DNA of 10,844 nt from Gammaproteobacteria bacterium (GCA_023485185.1 JAMCZP010000081.1:1-10844), one strand, 5' to 3'. Counted from the first letter of the stretch, positions 1-6,865 are shown. Notes: generated by a model from the letters alone, not told the origin. Numbers and translations: made by a program.

Positions 1-1
1 T

Positions 2-2464
2 GAATCGCAGGAACTGATCGACGCCCTGGTCGAAGAGAAAGCCCTGCGTCGGGAGCAGCAGTGGGAGTCCGAACAGCAGCTCAACGAACGCTACCAGCAG
101 GAGCGCCAACGCCTGGAGGGCGAGTATCAGGCGCAGCTGGAACTCGGTGTCGAGCAGCTAGCCGAACTGAAAGCGCAGCTCTCGCTCTCGACCCAGACCG
201 CCGAAGAGGCTTCCGAGGCGGAGCTTGCCCAGGCGCGCCTGGATCAGGCCCAGCAGGAGCGAAATGCATCCGCCGCCACCCTGGATGGCCTACGTCGGGA
301 GTTTGAAAGCCGCAAACGCGAGCGCGACAGTGCCGAACAGCAGTTGGTGCAACTTCGCCAGCAGTTGGAGCGCGCCGAGCAGCGCTGCTTTGCGCTTTAT
401 CAGCAGCGCGACCCGGAGCAGGGCAGCCTGCGCCACTTCCTGCGCTACCACCGCCCCGGTTGGGAGCAGCAGCTAGGCAAAGTGATTGCCCCCGAATTGC
501 TGGAGCGGCGTGACCTCGCCCCGCAGTTGGCGGAAGGCGCGAGCGATGACTTGTTCGGGCTGGCGCTGGATCTTTCCGCCATCGCCCTGCCCGATTACGC
601 CCAGGACGAAGCCAGCCTGCTGGCCGCTATCGAAGAGGCGGACACCGCCAAGCGCCGGGTGCAAACGGAGAGCCAGGCCGCTGAGAAATCCCTCAAACAG
701 CATAACGAGCGGGTGCAGCAGGCCGATGAAGCCCAGGATCAGGGCCGCATGGCCCACAAGCGCGCCGAGCAGGAAGTCGAGTTTGCGCTGGAAGCCCGCC
801 GCCAGCAGCAGGAGCGCCACACCAAGCGCCAGCAGGAGCGCCGCGCGGCTCATCAAACCGCGTTAGCCAGCCAGGAGCAGGCGCAAAAGGAGCTGCGTGA
901 AGAGAAGCAGCAGGCCCTCGCCGCCCTAAGCGAGACCCATCAAAGCCAGCTATTGGAGCTCAAGGCCGATGGCCAGAGCCAGGTAAATAGCCTGGATGCC
1001 CAACTGCGCCAGTATAAGCAGCAGTTGAGCGATGCCAATGCCGAACACAAACGCCAGCGCGCGGAACTGGAAGAGGCCTTTAGCCAGGAACTGGCCGAGC
1101 AGGGCGTCGACCCCGCCAAGCTAAAAGATACCAAAGAGCGGCTGGCCAGCCAGGATGAACGCATCCGCGTCACCGCCGCCCGTCAGGATGAGCTCACCGA
1201 GTACAGCCGCTTTATGCGCGTGGAGTGGGGCCAGCACAAGCCGCAGCTGGTCGCCCAGGAGGCCGAGCTGGAGCAGGTGGAGCAAAAGCTGCAGCGCGAT
1301 AAAGAGCACCTGAAAAACGACTTCCAGGCGGCGCGCAAAACCCACCAGAACACGGTCAGCACGCTGAAAACTCAGCGGGAGAGCCAATACGCCTGCCTGG
1401 AAGCCTTGAAGCCGCTGCTTACCCAACTGGAAAGCCTAGCCATCGAGCCCGACGGCCAAACGCCCGGCACGCCCCTGGGCGATGTGGACGAGCGCATTGA
1501 GCGCGCCCGCCAAGCGCTGGGCAATCGCCACCAGCTTATCGAGCAGCTGCGCCGTGGTTGCCTGGAGGTCGAAAGCCAACTGATCAAGGATGCCAGCAGC
1601 GGCTTCGCCGAAGCGCTGGAGAGCGAACGCAGCAAGCTACAGAGTGACAACCCGCGCCTACAGCTGCCGCTACTGCGCGACATGCTCAAACTGCTGGAAG
1701 ATCAACAGCAGCAGCTGATTCAGGAAGGGCGCAACCTAAGCGACGACCTGGATAAGTTCTTCACCGTGTTCCGCGATTTGAACCGGCGCATCAGCGCCCA
1801 AAGCCGTAGGCTCTCTGAAGAGGTTGCCGATGACCTGCGCCTGGAAGGCATCACCAAGGCCGAAGTGCGCATCCAGTCCACCATCGATGAGCTGGGCTTC
1901 TGGGAGCCGCTGAAGCTGTTCGCCCAGCGCTATAAAGAGTGGCGGGAATCCGGCCAGACGCTACCCAGCGACGACTACCTCAACGCTCTGGCGGACGTGG
2001 TCGATTTGCTGCGCAGCGACCAGCAGTACAGCTTTGAGAGCCTGCTGCGTCTGGAGCTGCACCTGAACGAAGGCGGCACCGATCTGGTGATCAAAAACGA
2101 CCGCCAGCTGCTGGAGTCCTCCAGCCACGGCATGGCGTATCTGATTCTGTGTAAATTCCTGCTCGCCTTTACCCGCCTGCTGCGCGGCGATGCGGAAATC
2201 GCCATTCACTGGCCCATCGATGAGATCGGCACCCTGGCCTATCACAACGTCGAAAAACTGTTCGACGCCTGCGACAGCAACCGCATTCATATCGTCGGTG
2301 CCTTCCCCAACCCCGAGTCCGATGTGCTGCTGCTGTTCGCCAACCGCTACCTGATCGACCGCGATGAGGCCAACCCCAACAAGCGGGTTTTAAAACGCAT
2401 CGAGCCACGGTTAAGCCGCCTGGCCGAACGGCTCCAGGAACGTCAGCAGGAGGTGATGGTATGA
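2..2464 (+). CDS. SMC/MukB-like condensin ATPase (MksB/JetC-type), C-terminal 820 codons
   Basis: The reading frame is open from the first base, so the gene starts outside the window and the N-terminal Walker A is not visible. Most of the visible protein, to about nt 1800, is Gln/Glu/Arg/Ala-rich heptad sequence, as expected of long SMC coiled-coil arms. The last ~250 codons form the C-terminal ATPase half. They contain a signature-like ESSSHGMAYL (nt 2114-2143), a Walker B-like IHWPIDE ending in Asp-Glu (nt 2219-2224), and a following IHIVGAFPNPES strand. These features fit the MukB/MksB/JetC branch, possibly the DUF3584 type, better than canonical Smc or RecN. Such ATPases work with E and F subunits to extrude DNA loops; in Wadjet systems this marks small circular plasmids for cleavage. 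The gene overlaps the MukE-like gene by ATGA. The class is fairly sure; the exact family name is not. Confidence 0.8.
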   Translation, partial: ESQELIDALVEEKALRREQQWESEQQLNERYQQERQRLEGEYQAQLELGVEQLAELKAQLSLSTQTAEEASEAELAQARLDQAQQERNASAATLDGLRREFESRKRERDSAEQQLVQLRQQLERAEQRCFALYQQRDPEQGSLRHFLRYHRPGWEQQLGKVIAPELLERRDLAPQLAEGASDDLFGLALDLSAIALPDYAQDEASLLAAIEEADTAKRRVQTESQAAEKSLKQHNERVQQADEAQDQGRMAHKRAEQEVEFALEARRQQQERHTKRQQERRAAHQTALASQEQAQKELREEKQQALAALSETHQSQLLELKADGQSQVNSLDAQLRQYKQQLSDANAEHKRQRAELEEAFSQELAEQGVDPAKLKDTKERLASQDERIRVTAARQDELTEYSRFMRVEWGQHKPQLVAQEAELEQVEQKLQRDKEHLKNDFQAARKTHQNTVSTLKTQRESQYACLEALKPLLTQLESLAIEPDGQTPGTPLGDVDERIERARQALGNRHQLIEQLRRGCLEVESQLIKDASSGFAEALESERSKLQSDNPRLQLPLLRDMLKLLEDQQQQLIQEGRNLSDDLDKFFTVFRDLNRRISAQSRRLSEEVADDLRLEGITKAEVRIQSTIDELGFWEPLKLFAQRYKEWRESGQTLPSDDYLNALADVVDLLRSDQQYSFESLLRLELHLNEGGTDLVIKNDRQLLESSSHGMAYLILCKFLLAFTRLLRGDAEIAIHWPIDEIGTLAYHNVEKLFDACDSNRIHIVGAFPNPESDVLLLFANRYLIDRDEANPNKRVLKRIEPRLSRLAERLQERQQEVMV
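2448..2453 (+). promoter_or_regulatory. Strong ribosome binding site for the MukE-like gene
   Basis: AGGAGG followed by TGAT is almost fully complementary to the 16S rRNA 3' end. It lies 7 nt before the ATG at 2461, inside the last codons of the ATPase gene. It fixes that start and suggests that the small subunit is made in quantity rather than only by translational coupling. Confidence 0.75.
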
Positions 2465-3096
2465 TCGAACATGGCCCACTGCTAGAGCGCCTGCTGGCCG
2501 GGGAGTTTGTCTGCCCGATCAGCGATGAGAGCGGCTATCGTCATCTCACCAACGAAGAGACCCGCGAGGAGATCGACACCTACCTGCGGCCGCTTAACCG
2601 CCGCCTGGCCAGCAATGAAGACGGCAGCGTCTATTTTCTGGCCTGGCGTCAGCTCAATGACAGCGCCCGGGATCAACTGTCCCGCCAGCTTGGCGATACC
2701 CTCAATAGCCTGCTGCCGCTGCTGGAGTGGCTGCAGTTGGTTCAAGAGGCCCTGGGCCGCGATACCCTGGCCGCTCCCGGCGATGTGCTCAAACCCGCCG
2801 AGTTCAGCGCCAAGTGCGAAGATAACCAAAGCCTGCGCGAACGCCTGGAACGCCTAGCTACCGACAGCTTTTTTGGCTCGCAAAGTGACCAGCTCGATGC
2901 CCAGGTTAAGCAAGTTTTCAAGCGCCTGAAAGAGCACGGCTACCTGCTCCAACCCCATTCAGAGCGGCAGGTGTTCGTGGTCACTGGCAAGATCGACTAC
3001 CTGGTGGATCTGGTGCGCTTTATTCGCGACGAAGAGAACCTGCCCATCGAAGAGGGCAGCGCAGAAGGCTCCGGTTCCCAGGAGGCCTTGTTGTGA
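2461..3096 (+). CDS. MukE/MksE/JetB-like condensin subunit
   Basis: This 211-aa acidic protein has no signal peptide or membrane segment. Its size (MukE is about 230 aa), its position between the ATPase and the kleisin, and its predicted helical/winged-helix character fit the MukE/JetB (KITE-like) subunit, which binds the kleisin and touches DNA. The C-terminal ~70 residues look like a winged helix: a helix around VKQVFKRLKEHGYL is followed by a beta-wing-like ERQVFVVTGKIDYLV. The N-terminus (LLERLLAGEFVCPISDE) resembles the opening of other MksE-like proteins, which begin with a short helix naming 'G-x-F-I-c'. The start is set by AGGAGG 7 nt upstream and by the ATGA overlap with the previous stop. 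It ends in a GTGA overlap with the next gene. Function is inferred mostly from context and architecture, as this family is poorly conserved. Confidence 0.72.
   Translation: MIEHGPLLERLLAGEFVCPISDESGYRHLTNEETREEIDTYLRPLNRRLASNEDGSVYFLAWRQLNDSARDQLSRQLGDTLNSLLPLLEWLQLVQEALGRDTLAAPGDVLKPAEFSAKCEDNQSLRERLERLATDSFFGSQSDQLDAQVKQVFKRLKEHGYLLQPHSERQVFVVTGKIDYLVDLVRFIRDEENLPIEEGSAEGSGSQEALL
3080..3085 (+). promoter_or_regulatory. Strong ribosome binding site that decides a GTG start
   Basis: AGGAGG sits 7 nt before the GTG at 3093, which overlaps the upstream TGA as GTGA. A second in-frame GTG at 3105 is 19 nt away from this site and is therefore the less likely start. Confidence 0.7.
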
Positions 3097-4349
3097 ATTC
3101 AGGTGTGAGTACAAGCGGCGAACACGCCCTGGAAAGCCGCCTGCTCAAAACCGGCAGCGAACGGCTGGCGCTGCTGGGCAAGCACGCCGATACGCTGATG
3201 CAGGCCTACACCCGTGATGAAGTGCCGCTGGAATCGCTTAGCGATAGCGCGCTACGCAAGCTGCTGGTGGCGCGCATTCTATGGCGGCCGGACGAGCAGA
3301 GCGGCGTGAAGCTGGCGCCCAAGGTACGCGAACTGATCGCCGAAATGCTCGCCGACGAGACCCGCCGCCATGTAAATGCCGACGTAGCGGAAACCCTGGA
3401 GCTGATTCGCGCCCTGGTACACAGCTACCGGGAAGCGCGCAGCCGCGGCGAACATTGGCGGCTGGAGCAGCAACTGATGCGGCTGCGCCAGGAAGTCGAC
3501 GACCTGAACGGGCGCTTCGCCGATGCCATCGACAGCTTATGGCAGCGGCTGAATAGTGATTTTGGTTTCGTCAGCCAGCTCAACGACAAGATCCGTGAAA
3601 ACGACCGCGCCCAGAAGCAGATCGCGAGGCTGCTGGATGGCCTGGCGCTGATCGACTTCGACGAACTGATCGAGCTGGTGGGCAGCGACGGCAGCCTGCG
3701 CAAGCTATTAATCAGCCAGCTTCAACAGCAGTTAAGTAACCACTACACCGGCCTGCGCGAAGTGCAGCGGCGCTTGATCGAACTGATGGCACGCTTTCGC
3801 AAGCAGCAGGCGCGCAGCCGCCTGATCAGCGGCATGGCCGCCTTTATGCGCGAACACCCCGGCTTTGTGCCGGGCAACTACGCCCGGCGCAGCGAGGTAC
3901 CAGGGCTGGTCAATCAGGCCGCACCGCTAAGCGCCGCCGCCGCCCCGGCGCTGGATCGCAACCTGGATAGCCGATTGCTCGCCGAGTTATTGCATCAACT
4001 ACCCCAACCGCGCCACACCACGCAAACCGTTGAAGCCGCGGCCCCGGCCCAAGCCCAAGAAAACAGCTTAGCCGCCGCCCGCCAGCAGGCGCTCAAGCAG
4101 GATGTGGAGCACTTCTATTTGAGCGTGATCGACCAGCCCCAGGCGGAGCCGGTCAGCGCCCTTGACTACCTACACGAAAGCCCGCTGGAATGGCCGGAGG
4201 AAATCTGGCTCTTCCAGGTGATTTCCGAATACCAAGGCCTGCCGCGCAGCGACCAGAAGGCGTTTCGGCTCAAACAGCAGGAGAGTCAGGCCAGCCAGTT
4301 CAATCACCTGCGCCTGATCCACGATGTAGAACTGCAGCTGGCCGTATGA
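3093..4349 (+). CDS. MukF/MksF/JetA-like kleisin subunit
   Basis: This 418-aa protein is largely helical. It opens with a region like the MukF N-terminal winged helix (about residues 45-110: LRKLLVARILWRPDEQSGVKLAPKVRELI). A helical/coiled-coil middle follows (about 110-260), rich in Leu, Arg and Gln. A low-complexity Ala/Pro/Gln linker lies at about 270-330, and a short C-terminal domain ends the protein (about 335-418). This layout, with dimerising N-domain, helical middle, flexible linker and C-terminal cap, is that of MukF/JetA kleisins, which bridge the two ATPase heads and bind the E subunit. It is close to MukF (440 aa) in length. It begins at GTG 3093 and overlaps the TOPRIM gene by ATGA. 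The assignment rests on architecture and neighbours; primary sequence similarity to E. coli MukF is not obvious. Confidence 0.68.
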   Translation: MNSGVSTSGEHALESRLLKTGSERLALLGKHADTLMQAYTRDEVPLESLSDSALRKLLVARILWRPDEQSGVKLAPKVRELIAEMLADETRRHVNADVAETLELIRALVHSYREARSRGEHWRLEQQLMRLRQEVDDLNGRFADAIDSLWQRLNSDFGFVSQLNDKIRENDRAQKQIARLLDGLALIDFDELIELVGSDGSLRKLLISQLQQQLSNHYTGLREVQRRLIELMARFRKQQARSRLISGMAAFMREHPGFVPGNYARRSEVPGLVNQAAPLSAAAAPALDRNLDSRLLAELLHQLPQPRHTTQTVEAAAPAQAQENSLAAARQQALKQDVEHFYLSVIDQPQAEPVSALDYLHESPLEWPEEIWLFQVISEYQGLPRSDQKAFRLKQQESQASQFNHLRLIHDVELQLAV

Positions 4350-5212
4350 ACCTACCCGGTCGCGCACGCAATGGCCTTAACGGCGTCGCCCGCGAACTTC
4401 TCCGCCAGCCCTCGGTGGAAAAGCCGCGTCGCCAGTGGGTAGACGACGTAGTGGCCTGGTGCCACCAGCACGACATTGACCTGGCCACGCGAATCAACAG
4501 TAAAGCGCTGCGTTTTGACGCCGCCTTGCTGGCGCAGATTAATGACGTACTAGAAAGCGCCCGCTTGGCACCGCTAGGCCGCTCACTCAGCGGCCTGACA
4601 AGCCACGCCCAAGCGAAAGAGGGCGTAGAGGAAGACAAAGCAACCCGCGAAAGCCCCCGTGCACGGCGGGTACTCGTCAGCTTTCCGCCACAGCCAATAG
4701 CGGGGCTTGCTAGCGAGCCACGGGCTATTCGCGATGTAGATGTGCTGGGGCTAAAGTTGAGTGCGTTTAGCGCTCTAATTCAGGTCGAAAACCTGGACAG
4801 CTTCTATGAGTTTTCGCCGGCATTACCAGCGCTAAGCGGCTACGCACCGCTGGTCGTCTACCGCGGCGACAGTCACTACGGCGGAGGATTTGCCCTGCTA
4901 AGTGAGGCGTGGCACAAAACCAGGCGAACGCATATCTACGCCGGTGACTTTGATGTTAAAGGCGTCACGCTAGCGCTCGACAGTGGCGCTACTCATTTAC
5001 TCCTGCCCGATATCGAATGGCTTATCCAACACGCCACGCCTCTGCACGTGCCTGCTGAGCAGTTTTCCTACCAGCGTAGGCTTCGTAAACATCTTGCCGC
5101 GCTGCCATCCTCCCACCCATTGCGTGACTATCTAGCGCTGTTGTTGGAAAAGCAGCGGGGGCTCAAGCAGCAGTGGTTTGAGGGTGAGGTGGTGTGTGTG
5201 GGGCTTGGCTAG
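4346..5212 (+). CDS. MksG/JetD-like TOPRIM nuclease subunit, compact form
   Basis: The frame is open from 4190, but the start is best placed at ATG 4346. That start gives a third 4-bp overlap (ATGA) and avoids 156 bp of overlap with the kleisin. The 288-aa product has a C-terminal TOPRIM-like domain. A conserved Glu stands in LIQVENLDSFYEF (Glu148), and a DxD stands in IYAGDFDVKG (Asp201, Asp203), followed by LPDIEW. In MksG/JetD the same acidic residues bind metal and cut plasmid DNA once the condensin has gripped it. The ~140 residues before the TOPRIM domain (a basic helical stretch, then an RDVDVLGLKLSAF segment) would be the arm or winged-helix part. It is clearly shorter than typical JetD proteins (about 380-400 aa). 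There is no good ribosome binding site, so translation is probably coupled to the kleisin gene. GC content falls towards the 3' end. Confidence 0.75.
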   Translation: MNLPGRARNGLNGVARELLRQPSVEKPRRQWVDDVVAWCHQHDIDLATRINSKALRFDAALLAQINDVLESARLAPLGRSLSGLTSHAQAKEGVEEDKATRESPRARRVLVSFPPQPIAGLASEPRAIRDVDVLGLKLSAFSALIQVENLDSFYEFSPALPALSGYAPLVVYRGDSHYGGGFALLSEAWHKTRRTHIYAGDFDVKGVTLALDSGATHLLLPDIEWLIQHATPLHVPAEQFSYQRRLRKHLAALPSSHPLRDYLALLLEKQRGLKQQWFEGEVVCVGLG

Positions 5213-5225
5213 CCCCTTTATTTCC
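5200..5225 (+). terminator. Rho-independent terminator of the condensin operon
   Basis: GGGGCT (5200-5205) pairs with AGCCCC (5211-5216) around a 5-nt loop and is followed by TTTATTT. The stem contains the TAG stop of the TOPRIM gene (5210-5212), so the terminator is fused to the end of the operon. The T-run is interrupted by one A, so efficiency is uncertain. Confidence 0.6.
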
Positions 5226-5377
5226 TGCTTGGTCTTGATGGGGTTCATCAGCAGCGCAGTGCGTTTCTAAGCTGTATGTTTAGACAGAGCAAAACGAGCC
5301 AGTACGCGAATTTTGGATATATGGCCTATTTTTTCTTTGCTTCCAAACGAATCAGCGGGATAGAGTCAGATGAGCTG

Positions 5378-5428
5378 GTCACATAACTTCAATTAATGAG
5401 CGGGTACGTGTATTGAGGCTATGTTGAC
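5378..5428. repeat. Imperfect inverted repeat upstream of the kinase gene
   Basis: GTCACATAACTTCAAT (5378-5393) pairs with the complement of 5412-5428. I count 14 matches, one bulged A, one A-C mismatch and one G-T pair, with an 18-nt loop. The right arm ends in GTTGAC and abuts the TATAAT box, so it could be an operator or attenuating hairpin. It could also be a degenerate integron recombination site, with GTTGACT as the core, at the left edge of a cassette. The arms pair almost continuously, which suits an operator better than attC. Confidence 0.45.
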
Positions 5429-5433
5429 TTACG

Positions 5434-5439
5434 TATAAT
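5434..5439 (+). promoter_or_regulatory. Possible sigma-70 -10 box of the kinase gene
   Basis: A perfect TATAAT lies 26 nt before the GTG start. No good -35 box stands 16-18 bp upstream: the position holds TATTGA, and TTGAGG at 5413 would give a 15-bp spacer. If real, the promoter is weak or activator-dependent, and the inverted repeat at 5378-5428 covers its -35 region. Confidence 0.4.
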
Positions 5440-5452
5440 CATTGCCATGCAT

Positions 5453-5458
5453 AAGGAG
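5453..5458 (+). promoter_or_regulatory. Ribosome binding site supporting a GTG start for the kinase
   Basis: AAGGAG ends 6 nt before GTG 5465. An in-frame TAA at 5459-5461 rules out any earlier start, so this site and the GTG define the gene start. Confidence 0.7.
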
Positions 5459-5464
5459 TAAGTA

Positions 5465-5965
5465 GTGAGACCGTACGGAACGTTAATATTTTTCTGCGGG
5501 AAAATGGGCGCTGGCAAAAGCACCTTATCTGCCAAAATTGCTCATGAGAGAGGGGCTGTACTTATTTCAGAGGATGAATGGCTCGCTGCCCTTTTCCCTG
5601 GCGAGATCAACGATTTCAATGACTACATCAGCTATTCGTCTCGCCTTAAGCCAGTGCTCAGATCACACGTTGAGCAAATACTTACGTCCGGTACCACTGT
5701 AGTTTTGGATTTCCCCGGCAATACTAGAAAGCAAAGGGCTTGGTTCAAGGATATATACTCGCAGCACGGAATAGCTCACGAACTATACCATTTGGCGCTA
5801 GATGACGAGGTTTGTTTAAATCAGCTAAAGCAGCGGCAAAAGGCGCAACCTGAACGAGCACAGTTCGACACTGAGGAAGTTTTCAGGGTGGTAACAGGAT
5901 ACTTTGAGCCGCCCGAGGAATCAGAGGGGTTCAATATCGAGGTTGTCGAAAGGGAACTGGCATAA
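5465..5965 (+). CDS. Small P-loop kinase/ATPase (AAA_33, zeta-toxin-like fold)
   Basis: This 166-aa protein begins with a beta strand and a clear Walker A, GKMGAGKST (residues 12-20). Next come ISEDEW (Asp37, the usual substrate- or base-binding position of zeta-toxin/polynucleotide-kinase-like enzymes) and VVLDFPGNT (79-87), which matches the strand-3 motif of small nucleotide and sugar kinases. A LID-like arginine-rich stretch around RQKAQPERAQFD (124-135) follows. The group includes kinases of nucleosides, antibiotics, RNA ends and peptidoglycan precursors, and the substrate cannot be read from the sequence. No antitoxin-like gene is adjacent, so a toxin role is not supported. The start is GTG after AAGGAG, and GC content is lower than in the condensin genes. 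The TAA stop lies within an attC-like repeat, as in gene cassettes. Confidence 0.75.
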   Translation: MRPYGTLIFFCGKMGAGKSTLSAKIAHERGAVLISEDEWLAALFPGEINDFNDYISYSSRLKPVLRSHVEQILTSGTTVVLDFPGNTRKQRAWFKDIYSQHGIAHELYHLALDDEVCLNQLKQRQKAQPERAQFDTEEVFRVVTGYFEPPEESEGFNIEVVERELA

Positions 5966-6037
5966 CAATACGCTGCTACAGGCAATTTTTCCGGCGCATA
6001 CTGCGCCTCCAAAATAGCCGCAGAGCGCGGCTTTATG
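5960..6037 (+). repeat. attC-like interrupted inverted repeat after the kinase gene
   Basis: Arms pair in blocks: CATAA (5961-5965) with TTATG (6033-6037); 5-nt unpaired spacers on both sides (caata/cggct); CGCT (5971-5974) with AGCG (6024-6027); a partly paired 10/8-nt stretch with extra bases; ATTTT (5985-5989) with AAAAT (6011-6015); a symmetric 3-nt gap; and GGCGCA (5993-5998) with TGCGCC (6002-6007) around a 3-nt loop. GCATAAC at the left contains the kinase stop codon, as the R'' box of many cassettes does. This order of R box, spacer, L box and extrahelical bases is the attC design. Against it, the right-hand core reads TTTATGA, lacking the G of the GTT cleavage triplet, so the site would be decayed. 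A plain structured terminator is the main alternative: AGCCGC/GCGGCT at 6016-6032 can form its own hairpin followed by TT. Confidence 0.42.
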
Positions 6038-6056
6038 AAGTAAGATCGAGAAAAAT

Positions 6057-6809
6057 ATGGAAGATCAACTCGCCAAAGAATACCTAAAGTTGCGGACGCA
6101 AAAACCTACCGGCAGTGATGGTTATTATCAGATCACTTTTCTCTCTGACTCTAGTGGTAATCTTCAAAAATCGGTGCAAACGTGGTGGGACTCTTTCACT
6201 GAAACCAGACCGAGGAGAGAGATACGTAGCGGTAGGCTCTTCCATCCAGAACCACAGAAAGAGTGGCTTGAAAAAAAACTGCGACAATCAGCTGTCATTG
6301 TAAATACGGTCGAAGATCTGCACATATTTTTCCTTTGGGGCGGTCATGCACTCGTTGAAAAATCGCTCGGAGATGAGTACCTCCCTGACCTCGTCGGCCC
6401 GAAGGTAGCTTTACAGGACTCCTCCCACAGAGGATTTGTGGACGCAGATAGCCTGCCCAAAAGCAAGATCCAGCATGCTCCTTCCAAAAAGTTGAGGATG
6501 GAAGTGATTAAGCGTGATGAATATCGCTGTAGGATTTGCGGAAGATCACCTGCAAATTACGTTGATGTCGAGTTGCACGTTCATCACATCATTCCTTGGG
6601 GTATCGGCGGTATAACAGAAAAAGCTAACTTAATTACGCTGTGTAAAACCTGCCACGATGGACTGGAACCTCATTATTCGCCACAGCTTTCTGAATTGCT
6701 CAAGGACATCCCTGAGAAAGAATCAAGAGGGCAAGAAGCATATGTTGATGGAATAAAAAGCTATCAAATTCAATTGTCTAAGTGCTTTTTTGGTGACGAT
6801 TCATTATAG
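6057..6809 (+). CDS. HNH endonuclease with an unrecognised N-terminal domain
   Basis: This protein has 250 aa. The C-terminal part (about 145-205) is a standard zinc-stabilised HNH nuclease. Cys158-x2-Cys161 and Cys196-x2-Cys199 are the structural zinc ligands; HVHHIIP (His176-His177) supplies the catalytic/metal His; Asn191 and His200 complete the motif. A conserved VIKRDEYRCRICG lead-in is typical. Residues 1-140 match nothing I recognise; they contain aromatic-rich segments (VQTWWDSFTETRPRREIRSGRLFHP; HIFFLWGGHAL) that could be a sensing or DNA-binding domain. HNH proteins of this kind occur as restriction enzymes, phage-defence effectors and mobile-element nucleases. The gene begins 20 nt after one attC-like repeat and its TAG stop lies in another, with only a weak ribosome binding site. 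Low GC suggests recent acquisition. No methyltransferase lies beside it, so a classical restriction-modification pair is unlikely. Confidence 0.8.
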   Translation: MEDQLAKEYLKLRTQKPTGSDGYYQITFLSDSSGNLQKSVQTWWDSFTETRPRREIRSGRLFHPEPQKEWLEKKLRQSAVIVNTVEDLHIFFLWGGHALVEKSLGDEYLPDLVGPKVALQDSSHRGFVDADSLPKSKIQHAPSKKLRMEVIKRDEYRCRICGRSPANYVDVELHVHHIIPWGIGGITEKANLITLCKTCHDGLEPHYSPQLSELLKDIPEKESRGQEAYVDGIKSYQIQLSKCFFGDDSL

Positions 6810-6865
6810 CAAGTGCATGCAAGGGACGCTCCTGACGTCGCGCGCCTGCTGCAAGCGGTTAGCTA
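6806..6865 (+). repeat. attC-like interrupted inverted repeat after the HNH gene
   Basis: TAGC (6807-6810, containing the HNH stop codon) mirrors GCTA (6862-6865). A short unpaired stretch follows. GCATGCA (6815-6821) then pairs with TGCAAGC (6850-6856) with one mismatch; GC (6848-6849) is extrahelical; and AGGGACGC (6822-6829) pairs with GCGCGCCT (6840-6847) with two mismatches, leaving a 10-nt loop. The right core GTTAGCT (6858-6864) is close to the attC consensus GTTRRRY. The left partner lacks one T and ends in AAG rather than AAC. The layout matches the repeat behind the kinase gene although the base sequences differ, which is what separate cassettes show. Confidence 0.4.

Larger units (their letters stand above)
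5226..5464. other. Intergenic region between the condensin operon and the kinase gene
   Basis: No convincing coding sequence lies here on either strand, and base composition shifts from GC-rich to AT-richer. The left part (5226-5370) shows nothing recognisable. The right part holds an imperfect inverted repeat (5378-5428), a TATAAT box (5434-5439) and a ribosome binding site (5453-5458), which together form the upstream region of the kinase gene. Confidence 0.6.

Noticed and set aside
344..346. ATG 344 as the start of the SMC-like gene
   Set aside because: The same frame is open to the window edge and encodes continuous coiled-coil sequence upstream, so the ATG is internal.
121..1100. Dense CAG/CTG-rich tracts as DNA repeats
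   Set aside because: They are irregular and explained by Gln/Leu codons of the coiled coil.
4190..4345. N-terminal extension of the TOPRIM protein from an upstream start at 4190
   Set aside because: It would overlap the kleisin gene by 160 bp; ATG 4346 gives the 4-bp overlap seen at the other junctions.
5424..5439. TTGACT plus TATAAT as a standard promoter
   Set aside because: The two boxes are only 4 bp apart, far from the required 16-18 bp; only the TATAAT is kept as a possible -10.
5446..5460. Four-codon leader peptide (ATG to TAA) before the kinase
   Set aside because: It has no ribosome binding site of its own and overlaps that of the kinase; probably chance.
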